Positions 33,031 to 40,949 of a DNA stretch of 53,901 nucleotides are shown piece by piece. This DNA is from an uncultured Clostridia bacterium (GTDB lineage: Bacteria; Bacillota; Clostridia; Saccharofermentanales; Saccharofermentanaceae): NCBI GenBank assembly GCA_946187935.1, contig CAMHSJ010000012.1, forward strand, positions 1-53,901. Direction: 5' to 3'. The position numbers were made by a program, and so were the translations under genes. Position 1 is the stretch's first letter; each line of letters starts with the position of its first letter. The notes under the pieces are model-generated. The model did no database searches. It was not told where the DNA came from and saw only the letters and a program-made list of their open reading frames with translations.

Positions 33031-34005
33031 TCAGTTCTTATCAGGATCGAAACCTGCGAGGGGATTGCTCTCAATTGCTTTGTGGAGCTGTTCTTCATCG
33101 ACGTGAGTGTATATCTGAGTTGTTGAAACGCTCTGATGTCCAAGGATCAGCTGAAGGTTCCTGATATCGACATTTCCGTATTTATACATAAGGGTGGCAG
33201 CTGTGTGACGGAGTTTATGGACTGAATAGACTCTTGTGTCTATCCCCGCCTCAAGAAGCAGTCTCTTTACGGTGATCTGTATCATGTCATCAGAGATCCT
33301 GGTTCCGCGCTTGGATATGAATAATGCATTCTTGGCTTCAGGCTTTACCTTAAGCTTGGCTCTGGCATTCATCCAGTCATCAATTGCTTTAAGGCATGCA
33401 TCGTTAAGGTAGATGGTCCTTTCCTTATTGCCCTTACCGATAACAGTAAGAGTATTGTCCTTGATATTATTAATATCGATGCCGCGAAGTTCAGACAGAC
33501 GCATGCCGCAGTTGAGGAACAGAGTAAGCATGCAGTAATCTCTTTCATTTGATTCCTTCGGACTCTCATATGCAGTCTTAAGAAGAGTCTGGCTCTGCTC
33601 AAGCGTTAGATACTTCGGAAGTCTCTTGCCGACCTTGGGAGTCTCAAGATCGTAAGCAGGATTGTTGTCTATGAGACGTTTCTTGGAGTGAAGATATTTA
33701 AAAAAGCTCTTAAGCGAAGCCACATGCCTTGCCCTTGATGCATTGGACTGTTTTCTTGTCCTGGAAAGCCATATTATGTAGGCAAGAAGGTCGTCAGTCG
33801 TTACTTTATTAAGCAGTCTAGCATCAACGTCAGTTACATCAATATCTTCAAATTCAGTGCCGGCGGGAACAAGACCGTGATCCTGCTTATAGAATCTGGC
33901 AAAACCGATTATGTCGTATCTGTATTCAATAACTGTTCTCTCAGACCGGCCCAAAGCTGCAACCATATAGTTGCAGTAAAGATCAAGAACAGGGAAGGTC
34001 TGCAT
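33031..34005 (-). CDS. XerC/XerD-type tyrosine recombinase
   Basis: The 324-residue protein has an N-terminal SAM-like core-binding domain (VLDLYCNYMVAALGRSERTV) and a catalytic domain with the tyrosine-recombinase set: Arg in NCGMRLSELRG, the HKLRHTAATLM motif with His and Arg, and LGHQSVSTTQIYTHV with the nucleophilic Tyr. Such enzymes resolve chromosome dimers at dif or move elements. I start at the ATG ending at 34005, with AAGGAG 7 bases upstream; an in-frame extension to 34077 is unsupported. No phage genes are near, so it is probably the housekeeping Xer, though dif is not visible here. Its stop abuts the stop of the convergent gene within TGATCA. Confidence 0.9.
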   Translation of the reverse strand: MQTFPVLDLYCNYMVAALGRSERTVIEYRYDIIGFARFYKQDHGLVPAGTEFEDIDVTDVDARLLNKVTTDDLLAYIIWLSRTRKQSNASRARHVASLKSFFKYLHSKKRLIDNNPAYDLETPKVGKRLPKYLTLEQSQTLLKTAYESPKESNERDYCMLTLFLNCGMRLSELRGIDINNIKDNTLTVIGKGNKERTIYLNDACLKAIDDWMNARAKLKVKPEAKNALFISKRGTRISDDMIQITVKRLLLEAGIDTRVYSVHKLRHTAATLMYKYGNVDIRNLQLILGHQSVSTTQIYTHVDEEQLHKAIESNPLAGFDPDKN

Positions 34006-34034
34006 GGTTTTGCTCCTTATCGTTAATTTGCTAT

Positions 34035-34043
34035 ATTCTATCA
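34035..34043 (-). promoter_or_regulatory. Extended -10 promoter of the recombinase gene
   Basis: Minus-strand TGATAGAAT lies about 30 bases before the chosen start codon. Confidence 0.5.
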
Positions 34044-34181
34044 TATCCATATATGGGGATTTTTGTTTATAGAGCACTTGTTATACAAAAGTCATTGTGT
34101 TAAACTTGTTTTCGCTAGAGATACAAGTGTGCGCGACACACGGACAATCCGGTAAATCAATAAGAGTAGGAAGTATTAAAG

Positions 34182-35267
34182 ATGGATAAGAAATTAAGAG
34201 TCGGCGTAATCGGTGCAACGGGATATGTAGGACAGCGTTTTGTAACGCTCCTTGAGAATCACCCCTGGTTCGAGTGCACAGCAGTCTGTGCTTCTCCGAG
34301 AAGTGCCGGAAAGACATATGAGGAAGCGGTAGGCGGCCGCTGGAAGCTTTCCATTCCTATGCCTGAATATGTTAAGAACATGATCGTCTTTGGTACTGAT
34401 AATATCGAAGAGTTCTGCAGCAAGGTTGATTTTACTTTCTGCGCTGTTGACATGAAGAAGGACGAGATCAGAGCATTGGAAGAGAAGATCGCCAAGCTCG
34501 AGACTCCTGTAGTATCCAATAACTCAGCTAACCGCTGGACAGAAGATGTTCCCATGATCATCCCTGAGATCAACAGCGATCATGCTGCTCTCATCGATGC
34601 ACAGAGGAAGAGGCTTGGAACAAGCAGGGGATTCATAGCAGTTAAGCCTAACTGCTCTATCCAGTCTTATGTTCCTGCACTTACGCCTTTCCTTAAGAAC
34701 GGCATCAAGGCTATCTCAGTCTGCACATATCAGGCAATCTCAGGTGCGGGCAAGACTTTCAAGGATTGGCCTGAGATGGAGGGTAATGTAATCCCTTACA
34801 TCGGCGGCGAAGAGGAGAAGTCCGAGAAGGAACCTCTCAAGGTCTGGGGAAGCTTTGCTGGTGACCATATCGATCTTAAGGAAGATACGATCATCTCAGC
34901 TCAGTGCTACCGAGTTGCAGTTCAGGAAGGACATACGGCCGCTGTAAGCGTCAAGTTTGAGAATAAGCCTTCGATCGAAGAGATGATCGATGTCTGGAAG
35001 AATTATGAGAGCGAAGCAGTAAAGCTCGGCCTTCCTTCAGCTCCCAAGCATTTCCTGCAGTATCTTGAAGATGATAACCGTCCTCAGCCCAAGCTCGATG
35101 CTGATTTTGAGAACGGCATGGGCGTATCTGTTGCAAGACTTAGAGAAGACAACCTTTTCGACTATAAGTTCTGCTGTCTCTCACACAATACCTTAAGAGG
35201 CGCAGCAGGCGGCGGAATGCTCACGGCTGAACTTCTTACGGCTAAGGGTTACATTACTGCTAAATAA
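34182..35267 (+). CDS. asd: Aspartate-semialdehyde dehydrogenase, archaeal/clostridial type
   Basis: The enzyme reduces aspartyl phosphate to aspartate semialdehyde, the branch to lysine, threonine, methionine and diaminopimelate. The 361 residues start with the Rossmann motif VGVIGATGYVGQRF. The active-site region is KPNCSIQSYVP with Cys158, and QAISGAGKTFKDWPEM follows. The insertions resemble the archaeal/fungal form. AGGAAG at 34169-34174 precedes ATG. No neighbouring lysine or threonine pathway gene is present. The 100-base leader shows no recognised riboswitch. A strong terminator follows. Confidence 0.95.
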   Translation: MDKKLRVGVIGATGYVGQRFVTLLENHPWFECTAVCASPRSAGKTYEEAVGGRWKLSIPMPEYVKNMIVFGTDNIEEFCSKVDFTFCAVDMKKDEIRALEEKIAKLETPVVSNNSANRWTEDVPMIIPEINSDHAALIDAQRKRLGTSRGFIAVKPNCSIQSYVPALTPFLKNGIKAISVCTYQAISGAGKTFKDWPEMEGNVIPYIGGEEEKSEKEPLKVWGSFAGDHIDLKEDTIISAQCYRVAVQEGHTAAVSVKFENKPSIEEMIDVWKNYESEAVKLGLPSAPKHFLQYLEDDNRPQPKLDADFENGMGVSVARLREDNLFDYKFCCLSHNTLRGAAGGGMLTAELLTAKGYITAK

Positions 35268-35289
35268 TAAACATTAAGTGTAACAGCAA

Positions 35290-35325
35290 AGGCTGCAGGG
35301 CATATAAGTCTTGCAGCCTTTTTCG
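35290..35325 (+). terminator. Terminator of asd
   Basis: AAAGGCTGCA pairs perfectly with TGCAGCCTTT across a 14-base loop, and the stem runs into TTTTT. Confidence 0.88.
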
Positions 35326-35370
35326 CTTTTGGAAAGCATTCTTGATAATTTCCTTAAGTCAAAAAAACAC

Positions 35371-35399
35371 TTGACTATCAGTGAAGTTATTCATATAAT
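35371..35399 (+). promoter_or_regulatory. Promoter of the tRNA pair
   Basis: TTGACT (35371-35376), 17-base spacer, TATAAT (35394-35399). The start near 35406 precedes the tRNA by about 34 bases. Confidence 0.88.
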
Positions 35400-35439
35400 A
35401 ATCAAGCGCTTTGAGAAAAGCACCGCAAGTGTATAACGT

Positions 35440-35516
35440 GGGCCTTTAGCTCAGTTGGTCAGAGCATCCGGCTCATAACCGGCGGGTCCTGGGTTCGAGT
35501 CCCCGAAGGCCCACCA
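35440..35516 (+). tRNA. tRNA with CAT anticodon (elongator Met or tRNA-Ile2)
   Basis: The 77 bases form a cloverleaf with acceptor GGGCCTT/AAGGCCC and anticodon loop CTCATAA. CAT could be elongator Met or tRNA-Ile2, where lysidine at the first position reads AUA. The TTTAGCTCAGTTGG and CGGCTCATAACCG parts resemble Bacillus tRNA-Ile2. By hand count, two stem pairs mismatch (T27 with C43; T50 with C64). CCA is encoded. Whether it is decoding-competent is a second-look point. Confidence 0.8.
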
Positions 35517-35534
35517 TTTTACACTAACTTATAT

Positions 35535-35619
35535 GGGAAGATTCCCGAGCGGCCAAAGGGAACAGACTGTAAATCTGTCGTCACTGACTTCGGTGGTTCG
35601 AATCCACCTCTTCCCACCA
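35535..35619 (+). tRNA. tRNA-Tyr (anticodon GTA)
   Basis: A class II tRNA of 85 bases with acceptor GGGAAGA/TCTTCCC, anticodon stem CAGA-type with loop CTGTAAA giving GTA, a long variable arm, and an encoded CCA. Confidence 0.93.
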
Positions 35620-35622
35620 TAG

Positions 35623-35658
35623 AGGAGTTATCTTGTAAGGTAACTCCTTTATTTTTTA
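35623..35658 (+). terminator. Terminator of the tRNA pair
   Basis: AGGAGTTA pairs with TAACTCCT, with an inner CTT/AAG pairing, followed by TTATTTTTTACT. Confidence 0.9.
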
Positions 35659-35709
35659 CTTAAAGATCGTGCTGCGCTGTATAATGAGTATTAAAGATGG
35701 AGGTTTACT

Positions 35710-36198
35710 ATGTTTTGTTCAAATTGCGGTGCACAAGTAGGAGATAATGACAAGTTTTGCAAAGCATGCGGAACGCCTGTTAATAGTCAGTCAGAAACCG
35801 GTTCAGCAGGCAACGGAAGTTCATTTCCCGTTGAGAGTAAAAGTGTATCTGATAAGGATAAAGATCTCAGAAAGAAAAAAGGAACTATACTTGCAATAAT
35901 ATCCATGGCTATTCTATTTGGACTCTCTGCAATTGTTATTCCTTTGGCAGAAACACGTGTTCTTGATGATCAACCTGTGATCGGACTTATTACAGCATTT
36001 GTTTATGTTGCTGCAGTGATCACAGCTTATGTAATGATGATTGTATCACTTGTTAAGTACAGAAATGTTCTCGCGAAGGTAATGATCGTTATATATATCA
36101 TCATTTTGGTTGTCACATTGATCTTAGGTGCTGTTTTGATGGTTTCTATTTTTGTTGACTGCAGCAACGACTTTACGGAATGCGTACATCATTTCTAA
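35710..36198 (+). CDS. Zinc-ribbon multi-pass membrane protein
   Basis: The 162 residues start with a zinc ribbon (Cys3, Cys6, Cys17, Cys20 in MFCSNCG...FCKACG), a Ser/Gly/Lys-rich linker, and three transmembrane helices near 54-75, 85-110 and 117-150. Small zinc-ribbon membrane proteins of this kind are widespread in Bacillota with unknown function. TATAAT at 35680-35685 and GGAGG at 35699-35703 precede ATG. The following Lgt-like gene begins 2 bases after the stop, so they form an operon. Confidence 0.78.
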   Translation: MFCSNCGAQVGDNDKFCKACGTPVNSQSETGSAGNGSSFPVESKSVSDKDKDLRKKKGTILAIISMAILFGLSAIVIPLAETRVLDDQPVIGLITAFVYVAAVITAYVMMIVSLVKYRNVLAKVMIVIYIIILVVTLILGAVLMVSIFVDCSNDFTECVHHF

Positions 36199-36199
36199 G

Positions 36200-36952
36200 A
36201 TGCAGATAGATATTCCTGTCTTTACCTGGTCTTTATATGGGCTGATGATCGTCTTATCAGTTCTTATCGGTTTTTTAAATGCCGTTATACTGATGCGCAG
36301 ATCCAAGATCTCATGGCAGATAATTCTTTTTACTTGTATTCTCACGATAATGTGCACCATTGCGTGTTCCTTAATGGCGTCTGTTTCCATTACGGAAGGC
36401 GGAGTCAAGTTCTCATTCTCAGGCCTCGGTGCAGGTGTAGGGATGATAATAGGAGTATTCATTTCCACATTGATCTTTAACGAGAAAAATGATCATATCA
36501 TGACATCTTTTATCGTATCAGCTCCTTTGATGTACGGTATTGCCAAGATAGGATGCTTTTTGGTTGGCTGCTGTCACGGAAAAGAATACTTCGGTCCATT
36601 GGCAGTAACATATCACAATAAATATGAAGGTACGTACTTTCCCATCCAGCTCGTGGAGTCTGTTTTTTATCTGCTTATCTTCGTTATATCCTTAATGTTA
36701 GCTTGTAAGATGAAGAACAAGATACATGTTATAGCTGTCATCTTCGCGATCGTTTTGCCTGTAAGATTTGTATCGGAATACTTCAGATACTACAATGATG
36801 GTTCGATCATCTCTTCTGAGCAGATCATAGTGCTGATCGCTTCAGTTGTAGCAGCCACATTAGTGATCATAAGACATATCATTTTTGATCATAGTTCTGG
36901 TATGCTTGATCAAGGTGAACGATCAGTTCAAAGTCTGAAAAACAAGGACTAG
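36200..36952 (+). CDS. Prolipoprotein diacylglyceryl transferase-like membrane protein (divergent)
   Basis: The 250-residue, roughly seven-helix protein resembles Lgt, which attaches diacylglycerol to lipoprotein Cys. The central segment YGIAKIGCFLVGCCHGKEYFG aligns to Lgt's GRIGNFINGE region, but the essential Arg is Lys and the Asn is Cys. The YFPIQLVES segment matches the family's H/Y-P-x-Q-L-x-E pattern, and LPVRFVSEYFR keeps a later Arg. It is probably a divergent paralogue rather than the housekeeping enzyme. I start at ATG 36200, coupled to the previous stop; no ribosome binding site is evident, and TTG 36152 is an alternative. Confidence 0.65.
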   Translation: MQIDIPVFTWSLYGLMIVLSVLIGFLNAVILMRRSKISWQIILFTCILTIMCTIACSLMASVSITEGGVKFSFSGLGAGVGMIIGVFISTLIFNEKNDHIMTSFIVSAPLMYGIAKIGCFLVGCCHGKEYFGPLAVTYHNKYEGTYFPIQLVESVFYLLIFVISLMLACKMKNKIHVIAVIFAIVLPVRFVSEYFRYYNDGSIISSEQIIVLIASVVAATLVIIRHIIFDHSSGMLDQGERSVQSLKNKD

Positions 36953-36956
36953 TTTG

Positions 36957-37094
36957 ATGAATCATTGCAAAACAAAGGCTGTGGCTATAGCGCTGATCAT
37001 GACAATGCTCCTGTGTTCAGGAGGCCTAAGCGGCATCATATATAAGCGTTCCGGCAATGATACCGGTTTTCATCTGATAGGCAACAATGAGTAA
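36957..37094 (+). CDS. Small secreted or membrane protein (45 residues)
   Basis: A short ORF from ATG 36957 to TAA 37092-37094 encodes 45 residues with a basic start and a hydrophobic segment, VAIALIMTMLLCSGG, that ends in a Cys like a weak lipobox or signal peptide. The tail is hydrophilic. AAGGA at 36944-36948 is 8 bases upstream. It starts 5 bases after the Lgt-like stop and overlaps the next start by 8 bases, so it is nested in the operon. I cannot assign a family; the neighbourhood is all small membrane proteins. Confidence 0.5.
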   Translation: MNHCKTKAVAIALIMTMLLCSGGLSGIIYKRSGNDTGFHLIGNNE

Positions 37095-37437
37095 AATGAC
37101 GTCTTCACAAAGTGTTCGAATGCTTTTGGTTTTAGCAGGGATCTCTGTGGGAATCGGTGCTGTTCTGTCTTTTGGATTCTTTATGTTCACTGCATGGCTT
37201 TGTATTTCTGCATCTGGCAGAGCCTATGAGTTTCCAAGGTTTTATCCGTTCTCGATAATTACTGTGCTGATCTGCTTTATCTTGTTTGCGGTTCTCTTTG
37301 TATTGTGGATAATGACACTGATGAGACAAAAGAATAAGCTGATTTCTGCAGGCGTTTCATTATTGTTTGCTATGGCCGGTTTGGCGATCGGCTTTGTTGC
37401 TTTTCTATTATTATCATCTGTGGCGGTGATGATCTGA
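37087..37437 (+). CDS. Small three-helix membrane protein
   Basis: The 116 residues have three transmembrane helices (about 12-40, 55-80 and 85-115) and short loops, with no known motif. The ATG lies within the small ORF upstream (8-base overlap), so it depends on coupled translation; no ribosome binding site is clear. No function is recognised. Confidence 0.55.
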   Translation: MSKMTSSQSVRMLLVLAGISVGIGAVLSFGFFMFTAWLCISASGRAYEFPRFYPFSIITVLICFILFAVLFVLWIMTLMRQKNKLISAGVSLLFAMAGLAIGFVAFLLLSSVAVMI

Positions 37438-37498
37438 TTCTTCGTTCGATGCTGTAATTTGTTAGATAGTGATAGATTAACCGGATTAATGGGCATAG

Positions 37499-37507
37499 TG
37501 TTATAAT
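37499..37507 (+). promoter_or_regulatory. Extended -10 promoter of the beta-lactamase-like gene
   Basis: TGTTATAAT lies 63 bases before ATG 37570, an extended -10 without a clear -35. Confidence 0.55.
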
Positions 37508-37569
37508 TCAAAATATCTGAGTTAAAGCTTTGATGGCTTGTTTTGAAGAGAAGAATAGGGGAGAGTTTT

Positions 37570-39327
37570 ATGAAAGCACTTAAAAAGAGCCTTGCGCTCA
37601 TTGTTGTTGCGTTAATGATGCTGACTTTAATCGCATCCTGCTCGGCAAAGAAGACTGAAACGGAAGAAAAGATCTATGAAGGATCTTATGAAGAGATAAT
37701 CAATGCCTTCTACGAAGACCACAAGGATACGGCGGCAGGCGCAATGGTCGGCGTTTTCGATCAGGACGGCGTGGTATTTAAAGGTTATTACGGTTATTCT
37801 GATATCGCTAACGGAACCAAGGTCGATGAGGACACGGTAATCGACTGGGGTTCGACAACAAAGACTTTGGTATGGGTCAGTGTCATGCAGCTTTGGGAGC
37901 AGGGCAAGATCGATCTTGAAGAAGACATAAGGGAATATCTGCCTGATGGTTTCCTCACTAACTTGAAATATGACAAGCCGGTCCGCATGATCGATCTCAT
38001 GAACCACAGGGCAGGTTTCCAGGAATACTATGTTGATATGTTCCTTCCTGCGACTATGGAAGCCTATACTCTGGAAGATGCTCTGAAGCTGAAGCAGCCC
38101 GCGCAGATCTTCGAACCGGATACTGTCACGGCGTATTCCAACTGGGGAGTAGCCCTCGCAGGATATATCGTTGAGCGTGTTTCCGGCGAGAGCTTTGCTG
38201 ACTACGTTCATCACAATATCTTTGAGCCTTTGGGTATGAATGATTCTGCCTTGGCTCCTGACCTTATGGATAATCCGAGTGTGAGGGAAAGACGCGATAA
38301 GCTCGTTTGCTATTCCGGCACGATTCCTGTCGGCAGTGCATTCTATCTGATCAGCCTCTATCCGGCAGGTTCATGTGTTTCAACGCTTGATGACTACATC
38401 AAGTTTGCATCTTGCTTTGTTAAGAATGAGTTCCCGCTCTTCGAGGAGCAGGAAACATATAACGTAATGCTGTCTGCTACGTCTTATTTCGGTGATACAG
38501 GTGTTGTTAAGAATGCACACGGCCTCTGGGCGCTTCCTTACGGAGATAACACATACGGACACGGCGGCAATACGCAGGCATGCTCGTCTTACATCACTTT
38601 TGACCCTGCAGAACAGATCGGCTGCGTCGTAATGACCAACCAGGCAGGCGAGACGGATTTTAACGGTAAGCTGTTCGATTCGATCTACGGCAGATCCGCA
38701 TGGCTGTCGTATCCGGCCCGCGATTATAAGAACGGATTGTATCATCCGGCCAGAACTGTGCTTGAGGGAAGCTTTAAGATCATGGGCACAAGCTATGTCA
38801 CGCCTGATGTTTGGGAAGAGTATCTCTGGACATATAATGAGATAGACGGCATCCCCAAGATCGAGGCGCCTTACGGTGATTATTATCTGGCTGACACGGG
38901 GACTCTGATCAGCGACTGTGTTGTTTTCTACGGCTGGATTCTTTTCCTGGTGTTTGCCATAGTAAGTCTTATCGTCAAGGGTATCAGGGCTCTTGTCCGC
39001 ATTCTGCGTAAGAGCAAGAAGAAAATCATGCTCGGCAAGACAACCGGATTTATTGCGCTCGTTGAGCTTTTGATGGGTCTGTGCGGACTTGGCATCTTAA
39101 TATCTTTCTCGGTTTGGCTTCCTCACACTATCTACATGTGGATCTTCTATATTATCGGTGTTCTTACGGCGATCCTTATAGCTCTGACGCTTTACGGCAT
39201 TTTCACGTTTACCAAGACTCCGCGAAAAGACTCGTCCGTCATCCGCAAGATCTATAACATCATCGCTTTCTTAGGTGCAGTTCTTACAATAGTATTCGTC
39301 ATCTATATGAATCTCTGGCACTGGTGA
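37570..39327 (+). CDS. Beta-lactamase-like serine hydrolase lipoprotein with C-terminal membrane bundle
   Basis: The 585 residues start with a signal peptide and lipobox (LIASC, Cys24). Residues about 50-365 are a class C beta-lactamase/PBP-like domain: SxxK as STTK at 95-98, YSN at 189-191 and HGG at 331-333. Such enzymes are D,D-peptidases or esterases. The last 120 residues form four transmembrane helices, an uncommon addition, so the protein is anchored twice. I start at ATG 37570 behind AGGGGAGAG. No penicillin-specific feature separates lactamase from peptidase or esterase, so the substrate is open. It is not obviously a resistance gene. Confidence 0.83.
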   Translation: MKALKKSLALIVVALMMLTLIASCSAKKTETEEKIYEGSYEEIINAFYEDHKDTAAGAMVGVFDQDGVVFKGYYGYSDIANGTKVDEDTVIDWGSTTKTLVWVSVMQLWEQGKIDLEEDIREYLPDGFLTNLKYDKPVRMIDLMNHRAGFQEYYVDMFLPATMEAYTLEDALKLKQPAQIFEPDTVTAYSNWGVALAGYIVERVSGESFADYVHHNIFEPLGMNDSALAPDLMDNPSVRERRDKLVCYSGTIPVGSAFYLISLYPAGSCVSTLDDYIKFASCFVKNEFPLFEEQETYNVMLSATSYFGDTGVVKNAHGLWALPYGDNTYGHGGNTQACSSYITFDPAEQIGCVVMTNQAGETDFNGKLFDSIYGRSAWLSYPARDYKNGLYHPARTVLEGSFKIMGTSYVTPDVWEEYLWTYNEIDGIPKIEAPYGDYYLADTGTLISDCVVFYGWILFLVFAIVSLIVKGIRALVRILRKSKKKIMLGKTTGFIALVELLMGLCGLGILISFSVWLPHTIYMWIFYIIGVLTAILIALTLYGIFTFTKTPRKDSSVIRKIYNIIAFLGAVLTIVFVIYMNLWHW

Positions 39328-39340
39328 TACTTACTATCCG

Positions 39341-40414
39341 TCACAGTAATCCCAGGCCGCTCATGTAGCTTGCCCATCCGTTGGAATAATCAGCCCACCC
39401 TGAAGGGAGCCACTCTGCGAACCGCTCGAAAACATCGTCTGACGTTGATTCTTTGATGATCTCTATTATCGTATCGTTATCGGTGTCTGTAAACGTGCGT
39501 GCTGCCGCATTCTCCGAAAGTGTGCTGACTATATCCGGGCCGTATTCTTCAATAAGGAATGTCACGAAACGGATACCGTACTGATACTCGATCTGATCGC
39601 CGCTTCGGTCACAGGTATTTGCTTCGCGGAAAGCCTCTTCCGGATCACTTAAGATAAACGAATCATCGAACATGCAGTGCATGGTGTCGGTATCGATAAA
39701 CTGGACCATGTCCCAGTAAGGCTCGCCCCGCTCCCTAGAGAAATGGTCTGCTGAGTGTATGGCGATCCCTTCTTCAAGGACCTGCCCGAGAGACGGGCTC
39801 TGGCGCAGTCTGAGAAGGTGAGTCAGCTCATGGTAAACGATCCCGAGGCTTTGTGCATCCGGTGTCAGATCAGCATCGAACAGCTTCACTTCATTGGACG
39901 TTGACCACTGTATCGTACCATCTCCCACATCCCGGCAGATTATGATGTCGATCTTGCTCTGGTCACGGTTTACTCTGCCGAGAGCATAGAAACCGTAATC
40001 TGTCTTCCATTCAGACGGTGCTTCATATCCCTCATTGCCATATGACAGTCCGTAGTATCCCTCAAGATCTGCCATGACGAGCTCAATGCGCAAAGCTATG
40101 TCACCGTATATCACCGCGCCCCGCTCGAAATTGAGCACATAGTTATCGCCCTCGTAATAATCATAGTCTTCGAGCGTGATCTGATCCTGTGCTTCGCCGC
40201 TTAATATGAGCGGGGGATCAGGCTCGGGCAGGGTCTCCTGTGTGGAAGCTTCCGTTTCCTGAGTCTTGCTCTCCTGAGAGTATTCTGTTGAATTTGACTC
40301 TTCTGTTATTAAAGAGCCTTCTGTACTATTACTTACTGAAATATCTTTGTTCTGACATGCGGCCGTAAAGACCAGTGTCATACATAAAAGAGTTGCTGCT
40401 GCACGTTTATTCAT
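39341..40414 (-). CDS. HExxH metallopeptidase-like lipoprotein
   Basis: The 357 residues have a signal peptide with lipobox FTAAC (Cys20) and a Ser/Thr/Glu-rich linker (about 25-65). Residues 80-357 contain HELTH at 195-199, the zinc-binding HExxH, followed by VLEEGIAIH at 212-220, whose Glu may be the third ligand as in gluzincins. GAGGT precedes the ATG at 40414. Overall family is not recognised, but a cell-surface zinc peptidase is the simplest reading. It is convergent with the beta-lactamase-like gene, with 13 bases between the stops. Confidence 0.75.
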   Translation of the reverse strand: MNKRAAATLLCMTLVFTAACQNKDISVSNSTEGSLITEESNSTEYSQESKTQETEASTQETLPEPDPPLILSGEAQDQITLEDYDYYEGDNYVLNFERGAVIYGDIALRIELVMADLEGYYGLSYGNEGYEAPSEWKTDYGFYALGRVNRDQSKIDIIICRDVGDGTIQWSTSNEVKLFDADLTPDAQSLGIVYHELTHLLRLRQSPSLGQVLEEGIAIHSADHFSRERGEPYWDMVQFIDTDTMHCMFDDSFILSDPEEAFREANTCDRSGDQIEYQYGIRFVTFLIEEYGPDIVSTLSENAAARTFTDTDNDTIIEIIKESTSDDVFERFAEWLPSGWADYSNGWASYMSGLGLL

Positions 40415-40476
40415 TGTTTTTACCTCTATATATCATTCAGTTAATAATCATAACAGGAAATTAGATGGGTGTCCTC

Positions 40477-40522
40477 TTGAATAATAGCCATATCGTGATA
40501 AAATGATAATCAATTTCATTTT
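40477..40522. promoter_or_regulatory. Promoter and Fur/Zur-type operator
   Basis: TTGAAT (40477-40482), 16-base spacer and TAAAAT (40499-40504), preceded by TGA. A 7-bp inverted repeat AAAATGA (40500-40506)/TCATTTT (40516-40522) overlaps the -10 and start site, like a Fur-family box. It suggests the regulator represses its own operon. Confidence 0.65.
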
Positions 40523-40537
40523 CTGATCAGAGGCATT

Positions 40538-40948
40538 ATGGCTTATAACACAAAACAGTCCTGCGAGATACTGCAGTTCATGAAGGATAAGAAGGGCACG
40601 CATCTTACTGCCCAGGATATCGTTGACCATTTCAGGGCAAAGGGCGTAAACATCGGATCTGCCACTGTTTACAGGAGACTCGACAGGCTCACTACTGACG
40701 GAGTCGTCAATAAGTACATCATAGATGATAAATCTCCTGCCTGTTATGAATATATCGGCATGGATGAATGTAATGCGGGTGCCTGCTATCACATGAAGTG
40801 TGAATCCTGCGGAAAGCTCCTGCATCTGAGCTGTGATGAGATCAATGCTTTTTTCGCGCATATCAGATCAGAGCATGGATTTATGTTAGACCCCAAGCGC
40901 ACAGTATTCTATGGCTTGTGTGACAAGTGCCAGGAGGCAAAGGCCTGA
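40538..40948 (+). CDS. Fur-family metalloregulator, probably Zur
   Basis: The 136 residues have the Fur winged helix (KKGTHLTAQDIVDHF, then IGSATVYRRLDRL) and a dimer domain with structural zinc site CESC (Cys88, Cys91) and CDKC (Cys128, Cys131). Co-transcription with a ZnuC/ZnuB-like ABC pair suggests Zur rather than Fur or PerR. Its ATG is preceded by AGAGG. The promoter carries a Fur-like palindrome, so autoregulation is likely. The metal it senses is inferred. Confidence 0.85.
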   Translation: MAYNTKQSCEILQFMKDKKGTHLTAQDIVDHFRAKGVNIGSATVYRRLDRLTTDGVVNKYIIDDKSPACYEYIGMDECNAGACYHMKCESCGKLLHLSCDEINAFFAHIRSEHGFMLDPKRTVFYGLCDKCQEAKA

Positions 40949-40949
40949 C

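Noticed and set aside
33031..34005. XerC-like recombinase as a sign of a prophage or integrative element
   Set aside because: No other phage, excisionase or relaxase genes and no direct-repeat att sites next to the adjacent tRNAs; it may be the housekeeping Xer.
34081..34181. Lysine riboswitch upstream of asd
   Set aside because: The leader is about 100 bases and lacks a recognisable lysine riboswitch core or terminator.
37570..39327. Beta-lactamase antibiotic resistance gene
   Set aside because: The motifs are shared with peptidases and esterases, and nothing specifies lactam hydrolysis.
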